A stretch of DNA of 50,820 nucleotides from Anaerolineae bacterium. GTDB taxonomy: Bacteria > Chloroflexota > Anaerolineae > JAAYZQ01. The notes beneath the pieces are model-generated. The model did no database searches. It had not been told where the DNA came from and worked only from the letters and a program-made list of their open reading frames with translations. This document shows, piece after piece, positions 1 to 7,281 of this stretch. The DNA is taken from positions 1 to 50,820 of the forward strand of contig JAFGIA010000318.1 of the NCBI GenBank assembly GCA_016929795.1. Direction: 5' to 3'. Every line of letters starts with the position of its first letter. Position 1 is the first letter of the stretch. The translations under genes and the position numbers were made by a program.

Positions 1-101
1 AACCCACACCCACGGAAGTTGTCGAATCCTCCACTTCATTTTACCATACCTTGGCCGTGATGGCGCAAAACTTTGTACCGCACTCAGTTATCGTTAGGTA
101 C

Positions 102-130
102 TTGACAACGAACACATGTTCGTGTATAAT
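102..130 (+). promoter_or_regulatory. lexA promoter
   Basis: TTGACA at 102-107 and TATAAT at 125-130 are separated by exactly 17 bp, a consensus sigma-70 promoter. The SOS box lies inside the spacer, so bound LexA would block RNA polymerase directly. Transcription should start near 137, giving a leader of about 48 nt before the lexA ATG at 185. Confidence 0.9.
109..122. promoter_or_regulatory. LexA-binding SOS box
   Basis: The perfect 14-bp palindrome CGAACACATGTTCG fits the GAAC-N4-GTTC operator known for LexA of Gram-positive type. It sits between the -35 and -10 elements of the lexA promoter, as expected for autorepression that is relieved when RecA triggers LexA self-cleavage. No second copy of the intact box was noticed elsewhere in the window. 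Confidence 0.88.
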
Positions 131-135
131 AAGAG

Positions 136-165
136 TCGAACACATGAGCTAATGGGTGTGTTCGA
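136..165 (+). promoter_or_regulatory. inverted repeat in lexA leader
   Basis: TCGAACACA (136-144) and TGTGTTCGA (157-165) are perfect reverse complements separated by 12 nt. In RNA this is a 9-bp hairpin just upstream of the ribosome-binding site AAGGAG (172-177). Each arm contains a GAAC/GTTC half-site like those in the SOS box, so it could also be a degenerate second operator; the arm spacing does not fit a normal LexA site. Confidence 0.5.
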
Positions 166-184
166 TACAGAAAGGAGCCGAATC

Positions 185-829
185 ATGGCCAAGGACCTTT
201 CAGAGCGGCAGCAGAATATTTTGCAGTTCATCCGCGAGTTCATCGCGGACAACCACTTCCCACCGACGATCCGCGAGATCGGACAAGAGGTGGGCATCTC
301 ATCCACCTCGGTGGTCAAGTATAACCTCGATGCCCTCGAGAAGAAGGGGCTGATTGAGCGCGACGGTGACATCTCGCGTGGCATTCGGGTGGTGGGCGAT
401 CTGCTCAACCAGGCCATCAACGTCATCTCGATCCCGCTCCTGGGCCGCATCGCCGCCGGCCAGCCGATTCCCGTGCCCGACTCGTCCTTTCCGCTCTTTG
501 GCGCCGATGCGACGATCGACCTCACACGCGACATCGTCAAGGACGACAAGGGAATCTATGCCCTGGAGGTGCAGGGAGACTCGATGATCGACGCACTGAT
601 CAACGACGGGGACATCGTGCTTATGCGCCACCAGGAACGGGTGGAGAACGGCGAGCTGGCAGCGGTTTGGCTGCGCGACCAGGAAGAGACGACGCTCAAG
701 CGGTTCTACCTGGAAGGCAGGCAAGTACGCCTGCGGCCGGCGAACCCGACGATGAAGGATATGCTCTTCCCTGCCGAGAATGTGGAGGTGATGGGCAAGG
801 TCGTGTGCGTCATCCGCCAGCTCAACTGA
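185..829 (+). CDS. lexA: LexA repressor
   Basis: SOS-response repressor and self-cleaving serine peptidase of 214 residues. The N-terminal winged helix (about 1-70) starts with the typical LSERQQNILQFI and includes PPTIREIGQEVGISS. The cleavage site is Ala91-Gly92 (RIAAGQPI). The catalytic dyad is Ser133 (GDSMID) and Lys172 (LKRF), all in the usual S24 peptidase order. The ATG at 185 is chosen over an in-frame ATG at 116 because it has AAGGAG eight bases upstream, begins exactly where family members begin, and the upstream ATG lies inside the SOS box and promoter. It appears monocistronic. The gene is very likely autoregulated through the operator in its promoter and would control the cell's DNA-damage regulon. 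Confidence 0.96.
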   Translation: MAKDLSERQQNILQFIREFIADNHFPPTIREIGQEVGISSTSVVKYNLDALEKKGLIERDGDISRGIRVVGDLLNQAINVISIPLLGRIAAGQPIPVPDSSFPLFGADATIDLTRDIVKDDKGIYALEVQGDSMIDALINDGDIVLMRHQERVENGELAAVWLRDQEETTLKRFYLEGRQVRLRPANPTMKDMLFPAENVEVMGKVVCVIRQLN

Positions 830-869
830 GCAGGTAGAGCATGGATTGCCGGCATATAAAAGCATAAGG

Positions 870-977
870 AGCGCGACAGGGGGCAGAACCCTGTAGTCTG
901 GGTTTCCCCCCCACTGCTGCAGGAGCACCGGCCGGCAGGTAGGCCCTGTATAGCCTACTGCGATAGATCGGTGCTTC
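870..977. terminator. structured gap between lexA and convergent gene
   Basis: The 158-bp gap between two converging genes holds several inverted repeats. A first one (ACAGGG...CCCTGT) lies near 876-895. A nested structure has outer arms at 923-930 and 969-976 and inner arms at 935-944 and 953-961 (GTAGGC/GCCTAC plus flanking pairs with one bulge). There is no clear U-tract, so a terminator role for both genes is the simplest reading but is not proven. I could not fold it into a tRNA or a named riboswitch. Confidence 0.4.
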
Positions 978-987
978 TGTGCCTAGA

Positions 988-1614
988 TCACCCCAGCCGG
1001 GCCAGCCACTGTGGGTAAGAGAGCGAGTACTCCGCGCTCAGGGTCAGCGGGTGCGGCTCGGCCAGCACATGGGCTGCCACGCGCAGCAACGTCGCTTCTA
1101 GCACCGCCTCGGCCGCACCAACCGCCTCGAAACAGGCCGTCCACCACACCTGTTCCATGGCTTGCACCGTGGTGACCTCGAACTCGCACGCAGATGGCCC
1201 CAATTCTGGCAGCGCGACGACCATCACCTGCCCATCGTCTGCAACCCAGAACCGTGCCAGGCGGCGCACCTTTTCCACGGCGATGGAATCGGCGCCGACG
1301 GCGAGGCTGGTTACGCGCGCGTCGCCAGCCTCGCTCGAAAGAAAAATCCGCTTGCGCCAAAACTCCAGGGCACCCAACACATCAGGCGCCAGGCGCACCA
1401 GGCCACATTCCTCGTGCCGCCACTTGACCTCGAGGCGGCCCTCTCGCAGCTTCATACTCGCTGTCTCGCGCATCCCCGCGGGTAGGCGAGCATAGTAGTC
1501 AACGCGGGCCGGCTGGCTCTCCGATGGCACGGGCCAGCCTGCGAGCCAACCGAGCACCGCCGGCGGAATCTCGCCAGGCCAGAACCAGCGTACCTCTGCG
1601 GTTGGATAGATCAC
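988..1614 (-). CDS. conserved hypothetical protein, possibly CYTH-like
   Basis: A soluble 208-residue protein that I cannot name with confidence. It opens with YPTAEVRWFWPG, then has a DYYARLP segment followed by MKLREGRLEVKWRHEE. Alternating charged residues on predicted beta strands (KLREGRLEVKWR) recall CYTH/triphosphate tunnel proteins, and cyanobacterial and Chloroflexota hypothetical proteins with this layout come to mind; both are impressions, not searches. It starts with GTG at 1614, 15 bp after the stop of the ammonia-lyase gene on the same strand, so the two are probably co-transcribed. No signal peptide or membrane segment is visible, and no convincing ribosome-binding site precedes the GTG. 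Confidence 0.65.
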   Translation of the reverse strand: MIYPTAEVRWFWPGEIPPAVLGWLAGWPVPSESQPARVDYYARLPAGMRETASMKLREGRLEVKWRHEECGLVRLAPDVLGALEFWRKRIFLSSEAGDARVTSLAVGADSIAVEKVRRLARFWVADDGQVMVVALPELGPSACEFEVTTVQAMEQVWWTACFEAVGAAEAVLEATLLRVAAHVLAEPHPLTLSAEYSLSYPQWLARLG

Positions 1615-1629
1615 AAGCCGTCGCCGCCT

Positions 1630-3153
1630 CTATCCGAGACTGCCTACCTCCGCTTCCACCGCTTCCAGGATCGCACACGATTCGACGAGCGCCTTCATCG
1701 TGTTGTGATCAGGATAGAGAGGCCGGTCCTCGCCAAGATGCTCGACGTGCTGGCGAATGACGCCGTGGGCCACCTGCACGCCGCGACCATTCTGAAAAGC
1801 GCGAAAGTCGAGCGCCTGCGCCGCGGCCATGAACTCGATGCCGAGTACCCCGTACGCATTATCGAGGATCTGGGCATTTTTGAGCGCCGTGTTCATGCCC
1901 ATCGACACAAAATCCTCTTGGTCCGCGGCGGCGGGGATCGACTGAATGCTGGCCGGCATTGACAGGATGCGCTGCTCGACGATGAGCATATCAGCCGTAT
2001 ACTGGCTGAGCATCATGCCCGACATCATGCCCGCGCCTTTCGTCAGGAAGGGAGGCAGCCCAATGCTAAGTGCCGGGTTAGTCAGGCGATTCATCCGCCG
2101 CTCGGACATGACGCTGACCATCGTAATCGCCGCGCTGAGCATGTCCATTGGCAGGCAGACGGGCGTGCCCTGAAAATTTGCACCTGTGAGCGTCAGGTTG
2201 TATTCAGGCAAAAAGATCGGGTTGTCGCCCACACCGTTCAGCTCGATCTCGACCTGCGCGCGTGCATAGTCAAGCGCGTCGTGCGCCGCGCCGATCACCT
2301 GAGGGGCCGAGCGCATCGAATAAGCATCCTGCACCTTGATCTTGAGCTTGCCCGTGAGCAGATCGCTGCCCTCGACACACCTGTTGATCGCCAGCGCGGC
2401 ACGCACAGCACCTGGAAATCCGCGCACCTGGTGCAGACGCACATCGTAGGGCTTCATGTTGGCATATAGCGCCTCGAGCGTCATAGCACACGCGATCTCG
2501 GCCTGCTTCAGCCAGTGGTTCATATCATAGAGCTGGAGCGCGCTCATCGCCGTCAAGATATTTGCGCCGTTGATCGTCGCCAGTCCATCACGCGCTTGTA
2601 GGCCCGGCACCTCGATCCCGGCGCGCGCCAGCGCATCCCGCCCCGGCAGCCGCTCTCCCCGGTAGAACGCCTCGCCCTCTCCCATCATCAACAGCGCGAT
2701 CTGCGACATGGGTGCCAGGTCGCCGCACGCCCCCACAGACCCCTTACGGCATACCACCGGCGTGACCCCCCGGTTCAGCATGTCGACAAGCGTCTGGGTG
2801 ATGGCCAGCCGGCAGCCCGAGTTGCCGTGCGCGTGAACGTTGATCCTGCCCACCATCGCCGCACGGACCACTTCGATGGGCAACGGTTCGCCAATACCAG
2901 CAGCGTGGTTGTAGATCAGGTAGCGCTGGAACTGTTCCACCTGCTCATCGTCGAGCACCACCTCCGAAAACTCGCCGATGCCGGTGTTCACGCCGTACAT
3001 GATCTCGTGCGCCACGATCTTTTTCTCGAGCATCGCGCGGCAGCGGTGGATGCGCTCGACGGCGTCGTCCGCCAGCGCCACCTGTTCACCCTGGCGGGCA
3101 ATCGCCACGAGCTTTTCGATGGTCAGCCCCGATCCATCCAACACAACAGTCAT
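1630..3153 (-). CDS. hutH: histidine/aromatic amino acid ammonia-lyase
   Basis: A 507-residue member of the MIO-dependent lyase family, which eliminates ammonia from histidine (giving urocanate), phenylalanine or tyrosine. Family landmarks are YGVNTGIGEF with Tyr53, NHAAGIGEP with His83, GSVGACGDLAP at 139-149, and the QEDFVSMG block. The cofactor triad is Ala142-Cys143-Gly144; codon TGC replaces the usual serine. True HutH normally has DHVSM and a MAEN glutamate; here these are DFVSM and ILDN, so the substrate is uncertain and could be another aromatic amino acid. No hutU, hutI or hutG lies in the window. The ATG at 3153 has AAGGAG six bases upstream. A minus-strand promoter at 3244-3272 precedes it, and a small unknown gene follows 15 bp downstream. 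Confidence 0.88.
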   Translation of the reverse strand: MTVVLDGSGLTIEKLVAIARQGEQVALADDAVERIHRCRAMLEKKIVAHEIMYGVNTGIGEFSEVVLDDEQVEQFQRYLIYNHAAGIGEPLPIEVVRAAMVGRINVHAHGNSGCRLAITQTLVDMLNRGVTPVVCRKGSVGACGDLAPMSQIALLMMGEGEAFYRGERLPGRDALARAGIEVPGLQARDGLATINGANILTAMSALQLYDMNHWLKQAEIACAMTLEALYANMKPYDVRLHQVRGFPGAVRAALAINRCVEGSDLLTGKLKIKVQDAYSMRSAPQVIGAAHDALDYARAQVEIELNGVGDNPIFLPEYNLTLTGANFQGTPVCLPMDMLSAAITMVSVMSERRMNRLTNPALSIGLPPFLTKGAGMMSGMMLSQYTADMLIVEQRILSMPASIQSIPAAADQEDFVSMGMNTALKNAQILDNAYGVLGIEFMAAAQALDFRAFQNGRGVQVAHGVIRQHVEHLGEDRPLYPDHNTMKALVESCAILEAVEAEVGSLG

Positions 3154-3243
3154 GTTGATCTCCTTTTCCTCTGCTGTCCCTGCGTCGTCGCCAAAGGGTT
3201 GGTTGTGAAATACGAACTGTCCGCGGTGCTGCCGGACGGATGG

Positions 3244-3272
3244 ATTGTACCTGAAGTGAAACGAGAATGCAA
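3244..3272 (-). promoter_or_regulatory. ammonia-lyase promoter
   Basis: Read on the minus strand, TTGCAT (3272-3267) and TACAAT (3249-3244) are separated by 17 bp. It points toward the lyase gene and leaves a leader of about 85 nt. It is divergent from the fur promoter, whose -35 lies 20 bp away. Confidence 0.65.
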
Positions 3273-3291
3273 TTCTGCGCCAATCAAGGGC

Positions 3292-3320
3292 TTGACAGAC
3301 AGAAGGATAACGCGTATAAT
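3292..3320 (+). promoter_or_regulatory. fur promoter
   Basis: TTGACA (3292-3297) and TATAAT (3315-3320) with a 17-bp spacer form a full consensus promoter. The start site would fall near 3327, inside the palindromic operator candidate that follows. Confidence 0.88.
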
Positions 3321-3325
3321 ATACC

Positions 3326-3346
3326 TGCGAATGATTATCAGTTGCA
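3326..3346. promoter_or_regulatory. candidate Fur operator at fur
   Basis: An imperfect 21-bp palindrome overlaps the predicted transcription start. On the minus strand it contains TGATAATCATT, which equals the centre of the classical Fur box, and it has TGC/GCA ends. It matches the sequence upstream of feoA (3849-3869) at 17 of 21 positions, which supports a real shared operator. This would give metal-dependent autorepression of fur. Confidence 0.7.
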
Positions 3347-3371
3347 GGTAGGAGAGAGGTTGATCGGCACG

Positions 3372-3806
3372 ATGGATGAGCTACGACGGGTAGAAGAGCG
3401 CAAGCTGAGATTGGCCGGTGTGCGGGTGACGCCGCAACGCCGGCTTGTCCTCAACATTCTGGCCAGCACCGACGGTCACCTGGATGCCAACGACATCTAC
3501 GCGCTTGGCAGGCGCCACGACCAGAGCCTCAGCCTGTCCACAGTCTATCGCACTCTGGCCGTGCTGAAAGAGATCGGCCTGGTGCGCGAGCTGCACCTCG
3601 ACTGCGAGCAGCATCGCTACGAATTGAACGGGAAGGACGAGCACTCGCACCTGGTGTGCCAGGTGTGCGGGCGCGTGATCGAGGTAGAGAGCACTGCTTT
3701 TGCTCGCGTGGCACAGGCGGTCGGGCAAATGCACGGGTTTGAGGTGACGGATGCGCAGGTCGAGCTGACAGGCTATTGCGACCGGTGCAGGCCGCAGCAA
3801 GGGTGA
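3372..3806 (+). CDS. fur: Fur-family metalloregulator
   Basis: A 144-residue ferric uptake regulator-type repressor. The winged-helix half includes GVRVTPQRRLVLNIL and SLSTVYRTLAVLKEIGLV, the DNA-contacting Fur signature. The dimerisation half has the metal-binding DEHSHLVCQVCGRVIEVES and a second CxxC (YCDRC) that would form the structural zinc site. The next genes are feoAB, both promoters share an operator-like site, and this favours Fur (iron) over Zur or PerR. The start is the ATG at 3372; an in-frame TTG at 3360, closer to AGGAG at 3350-3354, is possible. It has its own promoter and an intrinsic terminator that overlaps its stop codon. Confidence 0.92.
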   Translation: MDELRRVEERKLRLAGVRVTPQRRLVLNILASTDGHLDANDIYALGRRHDQSLSLSTVYRTLAVLKEIGLVRELHLDCEQHRYELNGKDEHSHLVCQVCGRVIEVESTAFARVAQAVGQMHGFEVTDAQVELTGYCDRCRPQQG

Positions 3807-3833
3807 GAGGTCGAGGGGTGGCTCACCCTTTTT
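3799..3833 (+). terminator. intrinsic terminator of fur
   Basis: AAGGGTGAG (3799-3807) pairs with CTCACCCTT (3822-3830) and runs into TTTTT (3829-3833). It overlaps the fur stop codon, so fur and feoA are probably separate transcripts. Confidence 0.8.
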
Positions 3834-3848
3834 GGTGGCCAACCGATT

Positions 3849-3869
3849 TGCAACTCATTCTCATTTGCA
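3849..3869. promoter_or_regulatory. candidate Fur operator at feoA
   Basis: This 21-bp site starts TGCAACT and ends TCATTTGCA. Aligned with the reverse complement of the site at 3326-3346 it matches at 17 of 21 positions. It lies 75 bp upstream of the feoA ATG. No strong -35/-10 pair was identified here, so the exact promoter it would control is not resolved. Confidence 0.65.
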
Positions 3870-3943
3870 TCTACGACATGAGCATAGCTGTGACGGCGCT
3901 TGATCATGACGAACAACGATTAGGATTGGAGCGGGAATAGACA

Positions 3944-4213
3944 ATGAAGCTATCGACGACACACAATGACCTGACTCTGAGCGCTGTAGCGCGCGGTGAG
4001 CGTGTGCGCCTGCAAAGCATCGTGGGCGGGCACGAGCTACTGAGCCGCCTGGCGTCGCTCGGCTTTACCCCAGGCGCGTGGTTGAGCGTGGTGCAGAACC
4101 GCGGCCGCGGACCGATCATTGTCGAGCTGCGTGGGACGCGCGTGGCCCTCGGCCGCGGCGAGGCAACTCGAATTGTGGTCGAGCGCCAGGCGGGCGGGTC
4201 CCATGTCCGCTGA
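3944..4213 (+). CDS. feoA: ferrous iron transport protein FeoA
   Basis: An 89-residue SH3-like protein that works with FeoB in ferrous iron uptake at the cytoplasmic face. It carries the family pattern in which GERVRLQSIVGGHELLSRLASLGFTPG is followed by a basic strand and VALGRGEATRI. The length is normal for FeoA. It is the first gene of feoABC; its last 11 bases overlap feoB, so the two are probably translationally coupled. A candidate Fur operator lies upstream. Confidence 0.92.
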   Translation: MKLSTTHNDLTLSAVARGERVRLQSIVGGHELLSRLASLGFTPGAWLSVVQNRGRGPIIVELRGTRVALGRGEATRIVVERQAGGSHVR

Positions 4214-6251
4214 ACAGATGAGCACCCAGGCACCCACCAGCCATGCTGCTACGGTGCTGAATGGAGAAGTGACGATCACCGTGGCCATTGCCGGGCAGCC
4301 CAATGTGGGCAAGTCGACCGTGTTCAACCTGCTCACCGGGCTGAGCCAGCACGTCGGCAACTGGCCCGGCAAGACTGTCGAGCAAAAGACAGGCATCTAC
4401 CGGCATAACGGAACCACGATCCACCTGGTCGATCTGCCAGGCACCTACAGCCTGACGGCCAACTCGCCCGAAGAGGTGATTGCACGCGATTACATCATCC
4501 AGGCACAGCCCGACGTCGTGGTGGCGATCGTCAATGCCGCCTCGCTCGAGCGTAACCTCTACCTCGTCGCCGAGCTACTGCCACTCTCCAGGCGGCTCGT
4601 GGTAGGATTGAACATGGTCGACGTCGCCGCCGACGAAGGGTTGAGCGTCGAGCCGCAGGTGCTCGAGGCGGCGCTTGGCGTGCCGGTGGTGCCCATGGCG
4701 GCGCGGCGGAACGAGGGCGTGCGCGAGATGATCGAGACCGTCGATCAGGTAGCGCGCGGCGTTATCACCTGCCAGCCCAACGTGCCCGAGATCCGCGCCG
4801 ACCACCGCGAGGTGCTCGACGAGATCATTGCGCTCGTTGCCGATTGCGTGCCCGCTCCCTATCCTGTCGATTGGGTCGCCCTCAAGCTGCTCGAAGGCGA
4901 CGTCGAGGTAACAGCCATGATGCGCGACCGCTCCCTGTCGCCGGAACGCTGGGAAAAGGTGCACCGCATCCTCATGGCCCACGAGGACGCGGTGCTATCC
5001 GTGGCCAGCGGCCGTTACGAGTGGGTGGGGCGGATGATCCGCGCCGCCGTCACCCGTCCGCGCGCGGGCCAGATCACACTCACCGAACGGATCGACCGCT
5101 GGGCGACGCACCCGGTATGGGGCCTGCTCATGCTGGCCGGCACACTGGGCATCGTCTTCTGGTTGACCTTTGCCCTCGGCACACCGCTGCAAGAGCTGCT
5201 CGACACGGTTGTGGTCAGTAGCCTGGCCGGCTTTTTCTCGACAGCGCTCAGGGGGGCCCCTGCCTGGATCAGCGGGCTCGTGGTCGACGGCATTCTTGGC
5301 GGCGCCGGCACCGTTGTTACCTTTTTTCCTATTCTCGTCCTCTTTTTCGCCATCCTGGCGTTGATGGAGGACGTTGGCTACATGGCGCGCGCCGCCTACA
5401 TCATGGACCGATTCATGCACCTGATGGGGCTACACGGCAAGAGCTTTTTGCCGCTCTTTCTTGGATTCGGCTGCAACGTGCCCGCCGTGGTTGGCACGCG
5501 TATCATCGACTCGCCCAAGGCTCGCCTGCTCACCATCCTGCTCGCGCCACTGGTGCCGTGCGCAGCACGCATGGCCGTCATTGTCTTTTTGGCGCCGATC
5601 TTTTTCGCGGGCGCGGCACCGCTGGTCGCCTGGGGACTGATCGCCCTCAACCTCGTCGTCCTCGGCGTCGTCGGCGTGTTGATCAACAAGTGGGTGCTCC
5701 GGGGCGAGCGCGCGGCGTTTATCATGGAACTGCCCCTCTACCACAGACCGAATCTGCGCACGATCGGCATCCAGGTATGGCAGAACAGCGCCGAGTTCCT
5801 GCGCAAGGCAGGGTCGCTGATCCTGGTCATGTCTGTCGTCGTGTGGGCGTTGGCGACGCTGCCCCACGGCGAGATCCAGACGAGCTACCTGGCGAGCGCC
5901 GGGCGCGCGCTCGAGCCGGTCGGCGCCCTGATGGGCCTCGATTGGCGCATGCTCGTGGCGCTACTGAGCAGCTTTGTGGCCAAAGAGAATGCCATCGCTA
6001 CCCTCGGCATCCTGTTCGGCACCGGCGAGACAGCGGCGGGCTTGGCCACCGCCTTGCGGGCGACACTTACACCGGCAGCAGGGCTCGCCTTCCTGGTCGT
6101 CCAGATGCTCTTTATCCCATGTGCGGCGACGGTCGCAGTCATCAAGCAGGAGAGCAAGAGCTGGCTGTGGACGTTGGTGAGTGTCGGCATGCTGCTCGGG
6201 CTGTCGCTGACGGGCGGCATCGTCGTGTACCAGATTGCGAGGGGGTGGTAG
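4203..6251 (+). CDS. feoB: ferrous iron transporter FeoB
   Basis: A 682-residue GTP-gated ferrous iron permease. The N-terminal G domain shows G1 GQPNVGKST (31-39), G3 DLPGTYSL and G4 NMVD. A helical guanine-dissociation-inhibitor-like segment follows, then two Gate regions with polytopic membrane helices (for example FLGFGCNVPAVVGTRII and FIPCAATVAVIKQES), both with the cysteine-containing motifs typical of FeoB. The ATG at 4203 is chosen because it overlaps the end of feoA and keeps a short leader; a second ATG at 4218 is possible. The ORF could be extended to 4119, but that would lie entirely inside feoA. Confidence 0.95.
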   Translation: MSAEQMSTQAPTSHAATVLNGEVTITVAIAGQPNVGKSTVFNLLTGLSQHVGNWPGKTVEQKTGIYRHNGTTIHLVDLPGTYSLTANSPEEVIARDYIIQAQPDVVVAIVNAASLERNLYLVAELLPLSRRLVVGLNMVDVAADEGLSVEPQVLEAALGVPVVPMAARRNEGVREMIETVDQVARGVITCQPNVPEIRADHREVLDEIIALVADCVPAPYPVDWVALKLLEGDVEVTAMMRDRSLSPERWEKVHRILMAHEDAVLSVASGRYEWVGRMIRAAVTRPRAGQITLTERIDRWATHPVWGLLMLAGTLGIVFWLTFALGTPLQELLDTVVVSSLAGFFSTALRGAPAWISGLVVDGILGGAGTVVTFFPILVLFFAILALMEDVGYMARAAYIMDRFMHLMGLHGKSFLPLFLGFGCNVPAVVGTRIIDSPKARLLTILLAPLVPCAARMAVIVFLAPIFFAGAAPLVAWGLIALNLVVLGVVGVLINKWVLRGERAAFIMELPLYHRPNLRTIGIQVWQNSAEFLRKAGSLILVMSVVVWALATLPHGEIQTSYLASAGRALEPVGALMGLDWRMLVALLSSFVAKENAIATLGILFGTGETAAGLATALRATLTPAAGLAFLVVQMLFIPCAATVAVIKQESKSWLWTLVSVGMLLGLSLTGGIVVYQIARGW

Positions 6252-6253
6252 CC

Positions 6254-6511
6254 GTGCTCGAAAAGCTGCTCAAGCTACTGCACGACGGCGGCATCCGGAG
6301 TTACGGAGAATTAGCGGCGGCGCTGTCGGTGCCGGAAAGCCTGCTGGAAGTGATGCTCGAAGAGTTGGCGCGCCTCGGCTACTTGCGCTCGATGGTCGAG
6401 CAGTGCGGCCCCAAGTGCGCAGGGTGTCACGTATCTATGTGTGCCGTTGGGGGTGGTGGCAAGGTGTGGGTGCTGACGGAGAAGGGGGGACGGGCGGCGG
6501 AAGCGGTCTAG
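6254..6511 (+). CDS. feoC: FeoC-like iron-sulfur winged-helix protein
   Basis: An 85-residue protein starting with GTG at 6254, two bases after the feoB stop, preceded by GAGGGGG. Residues 1-45 form a small winged helix (LLKLLHDGGIRSYGELAAALSV...LLEVMLEELARLGYL). A cysteine cluster follows: Cys51, Cys55, Cys58 and Cys63 (C-x3-C-x2-C-x4-C), as in FeoC proteins thought to bind an iron-sulfur cluster and tune FeoB stability or activity. The position at the end of feoAB supports this. It is easily missed because of the GTG start. Confidence 0.82.
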   Translation: MLEKLLKLLHDGGIRSYGELAAALSVPESLLEVMLEELARLGYLRSMVEQCGPKCAGCHVSMCAVGGGGKVWVLTEKGGRAAEAV

Positions 6512-6531
6512 CTGTGTGTGGTGACGGGTCA

Positions 6532-7275
6532 TCAAGACGGGTCGCCTGCGGCGAGCGCCGTCTCAAGATCGCAGCCGAGCAGGAACATGCGGCACACAGC
6601 CTCTGGCAGCCCCTGCTCGCGCAGGGCAGTGACCAGGGTATCGATGTCATACTCGACTCGAAAGTGCTCGACGCGGAGATCGGAGCCAAATTCCAGGGTG
6701 GCATAGCTGGCGCGTGGGTCGCCATCCTGAGGATGGCCGGTGCTGCCAGGATTGATGAACCACACACCGTCGATCTGGCGCGCAAAGGGACGGTGCGAGT
6801 GGCCCGACACGATCACGTCGGCCTGGGCCGCGCCAGCAACCTCGCGCAGATCCCCATCAGAGGTATCGAGCGTGAGGTACTCTTTGCCCGAGCCAGGGCT
6901 GGTATGGGTGAGGAGGATGCGTCGACCGCCCACAGTCATCCGAATCTCGCGCGACAGAAAGCGCAGGTACTTGCGGCTGCGCTTCGAAAGGCGCTCGGCG
7001 GTCCACTTCAGGGCGACATACTCTTCCAGTGCTTTTTTCTGGCGCCACGAGCCCTCGCGCTTTGCGAAGCGAAGCACGTCCCGGTCATAGCTGCCGATCG
7101 TACTCAGAACGTACTCGCCCTGAAGCTGCTGCACAACTTCTTCCGGAAACGCGCCATAACCTACAAAGTCCCCAACGTTCCAGACTGCTGTGGCGCCCTG
7201 CTCGCGGGCATGGGCGAGCACCGCCTCGAGCGCGGGCAGGTTGGCGTGGATATCTCCAATGAGCGCCACTTTCAT
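6532..7275 (-). CDS. calcineurin-like metallophosphoesterase
   Basis: A 247-residue cytoplasmic phosphoesterase of the YfcE/MJ0936-like type that would hydrolyse a phosphomonoester or phosphodiester with two metal ions. Motifs are GDIHAN (7-12), GDFVGYG, THTSPG and GHSHRPF. The fourth motif, usually GN(H/Y)D, reads GSYD, so the metal-binding asparagine is replaced by serine. The substrate cannot be told from sequence. It begins 6 bp after the polyphosphate kinase stop and is almost certainly co-transcribed with it, which suggests a role in phosphate or polyphosphate metabolism. Confidence 0.87.
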   Translation of the reverse strand: MKVALIGDIHANLPALEAVLAHAREQGATAVWNVGDFVGYGAFPEEVVQQLQGEYVLSTIGSYDRDVLRFAKREGSWRQKKALEEYVALKWTAERLSKRSRKYLRFLSREIRMTVGGRRILLTHTSPGSGKEYLTLDTSDGDLREVAGAAQADVIVSGHSHRPFARQIDGVWFINPGSTGHPQDGDPRASYATLEFGSDLRVEHFRVEYDIDTLVTALREQGLPEAVCRMFLLGCDLETALAAGDPS

Positions 7276-7281
7276 AGCTGG

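Noticed and set aside
116..184. N-terminal extension of LexA by 23 residues
   Set aside because: It would start within the SOS box and -10 region. The ATG at 185 has a good ribosome-binding site and matches the family start.
850..985. tRNA or riboswitch in the lexA downstream gap
   Set aside because: No cloverleaf with a CCA-like end and no recognised riboswitch core; only inverted repeats.
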